NCBI RefSeq assembly: GCF_002954715.1
Contig: NZ_MSCP01000001.1
Span: 1,183,030-1,247,029, forward strand
Source of the DNA: Aliivibrio sifiae
GTDB lineage: Bacteria; Pseudomonadota; Gammaproteobacteria; Enterobacterales; Vibrionaceae
Length of the DNA stretch: 64,000 nt
Direction of reading: 5' to 3'
Under the pieces are notes generated by a model. The model did not search any database, was not told the origin of the DNA, and saw only the letters and a program-made list of their open reading frames with translations. Positions 63,482-64,000 of this stretch are shown piece by piece (the first letter of the stretch is position 1; each line of letters starts with the position of its first letter). Made by a program: the position numbers and the translations under genes.

Positions 63482-64000
63482 ATGACTAAAAAACTTAATC
63501 ACTTTAATTTTGATAACGAAGAACATATTGCATGGTTACAAGGTTACTTAAGTAAAAGACATGACCATCTTTTTACTCTGGCCCCTTATCTAGATATAGG
63601 GAACATTTTCAGTGTTCAGGCTCATATTCCAAAAACAGAACGATTTGATAAATTAGTTTCTGCATTAGAAAAGAATGCTGAAGGCCGAGAATTATGGAGA
63701 CAACTATATGGTGCATGGCATAAAAAGAAAAAAAGAGATAGTAATAATAGAATAAAGTCTTATAGCTTTGAGTTAGATGTAGCTATTAAAAGTAAACTAA
63801 ATTTTTTATCTAAGGGTTCAACCATAAAAGATACATTGGAGAAATTAATTACAGGAGTTTATCAAGAAGAAAAAAATATAATAAAAAACAACAAACAGAT
63901 TAAATTAAACAATTTAACAGCCATTCAATTGGAAACATTAAAATTTGAGTTAGACAAAGAAAAGGAAAGAGTTAAATATTTATCATCGATACTTGAGGAA
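63482..64000 (+). CDS. Gene running off the right end, ribbon-helix-helix-like segment
   Basis: An uninterrupted frame of 173 codons from the ATG at 63482 to the last base, so the C-terminus is missing. Residues 1-80 begin TKKLNHFNFDNEEHIAWLQG; KSYSFELDVAIKSKLNFLSK (about 96-115) plus STIKDTLEKLI resembles a ribbon-helix-helix; the remainder is lysine- and glutamate-rich coiled coil. A DNA-binding or replication-related role is possible. The start has only a weak ribosome site. Confidence 0.7.
   Translation, partial: MTKKLNHFNFDNEEHIAWLQGYLSKRHDHLFTLAPYLDIGNIFSVQAHIPKTERFDKLVSALEKNAEGRELWRQLYGAWHKKKKRDSNNRIKSYSFELDVAIKSKLNFLSKGSTIKDTLEKLITGVYQEEKNIIKNNKQIKLNNLTAIQLETLKFELDKEKERVKYLSSILEE

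Noticed and set aside
1..64000. CRISPR array
   Set aside because: No regularly spaced direct repeats were seen; CARF-like sequence at 48987-49373 is not accompanied by cas genes.
63482..64000. Integrase gene at the right end
   Set aside because: No tyrosine-recombinase or serine-recombinase motif in the visible 173 residues.

Overview
The window looks like part of a Vibrionaceae chromosome, most likely Aliivibrio (A. fischeri or a close relative). The strongest pointer is a periplasmic class II cyclic-nucleotide phosphodiesterase of exactly 330 residues (17239-18231), matching CpdP of A. fischeri. The AT-rich sequence and the letAB-rsmF, malI-malXY-manA and efpL families fit too. The species call rests on recognition, not on a search.

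Region 1, about 1-32 kb, is ordinary chromosome: lipid transport (letA, letB), rRNA methylation (rsmF), a ThrE-type exporter, EF-P-like efpL, a TauE/SafE permease, a PheC-like periplasmic protein, yciA, a lipoprotein amidohydrolase, cpdP, two LacI-type regulators with palindromic operators, transporters and sugar genes. Three near-identical palindromes around 10.8-12.05 kb appear to define a small TetR regulon joining a two-domain thioredoxin/glutaredoxin protein, a TVP38 membrane protein, the TetR gene with a VOC protein, and an RclC/DUF417 membrane protein. The malI-malX gap holds two MalI-type operators flanking a CRP-like site. An Na+/H+ antiporter gene (nhaC) is split by an exact 11-bp tandem duplication.

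Region 2, 32-50.5 kb, is a defence island read mostly on the minus strand. It holds a Wadjet-type SMC plasmid-defence operon in the order jetD-jetC-jetA-jetB, with a divergent WYL (BrxR/CapW-type) regulator. Next comes a compact operon of DEAH helicase, MoxR AAA+ ATPase, VWA protein and HEPN protein, which I cannot match to a named system and take as the best candidate for an undescribed one. Then come a DUF3696 ATPase with a small, possibly frameshifted partner, and the wreck of a type I restriction locus (hsdS 3' end fused to a CARF/RtcR-like 5' end, plus the first codons of hsdR) beside an apparently intact mrr.

Region 3, 51-53.7 kb, is a predicted lysozyme effector (LysM, peptidoglycan-binding and pesticin-like domains) overlapping a small exported protein that is probably its immunity protein; both suggest type VI secretion cargo.

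Region 4, 53.9-64 kb, resembles an integrative or satellite element: RadC/JAB protein, two DUF2787 paralogues, a WYL regulator, AlpA, two YfjP/YeeP-like GTPases, two exported proteins, an inovirus Gp2-like (YagK/YfjJ) protein, a two-winged-helix protein and an open-ended gene. No integrase or attachment site is visible; the element probably continues past 64 kb. Two of its genes, alpA and the Gp2-like gene, have Shine-Dalgarno sequences buried in similar hairpins, suggesting shared translational control. No rRNA, tRNA, insertion sequence or CRISPR array was recognised.
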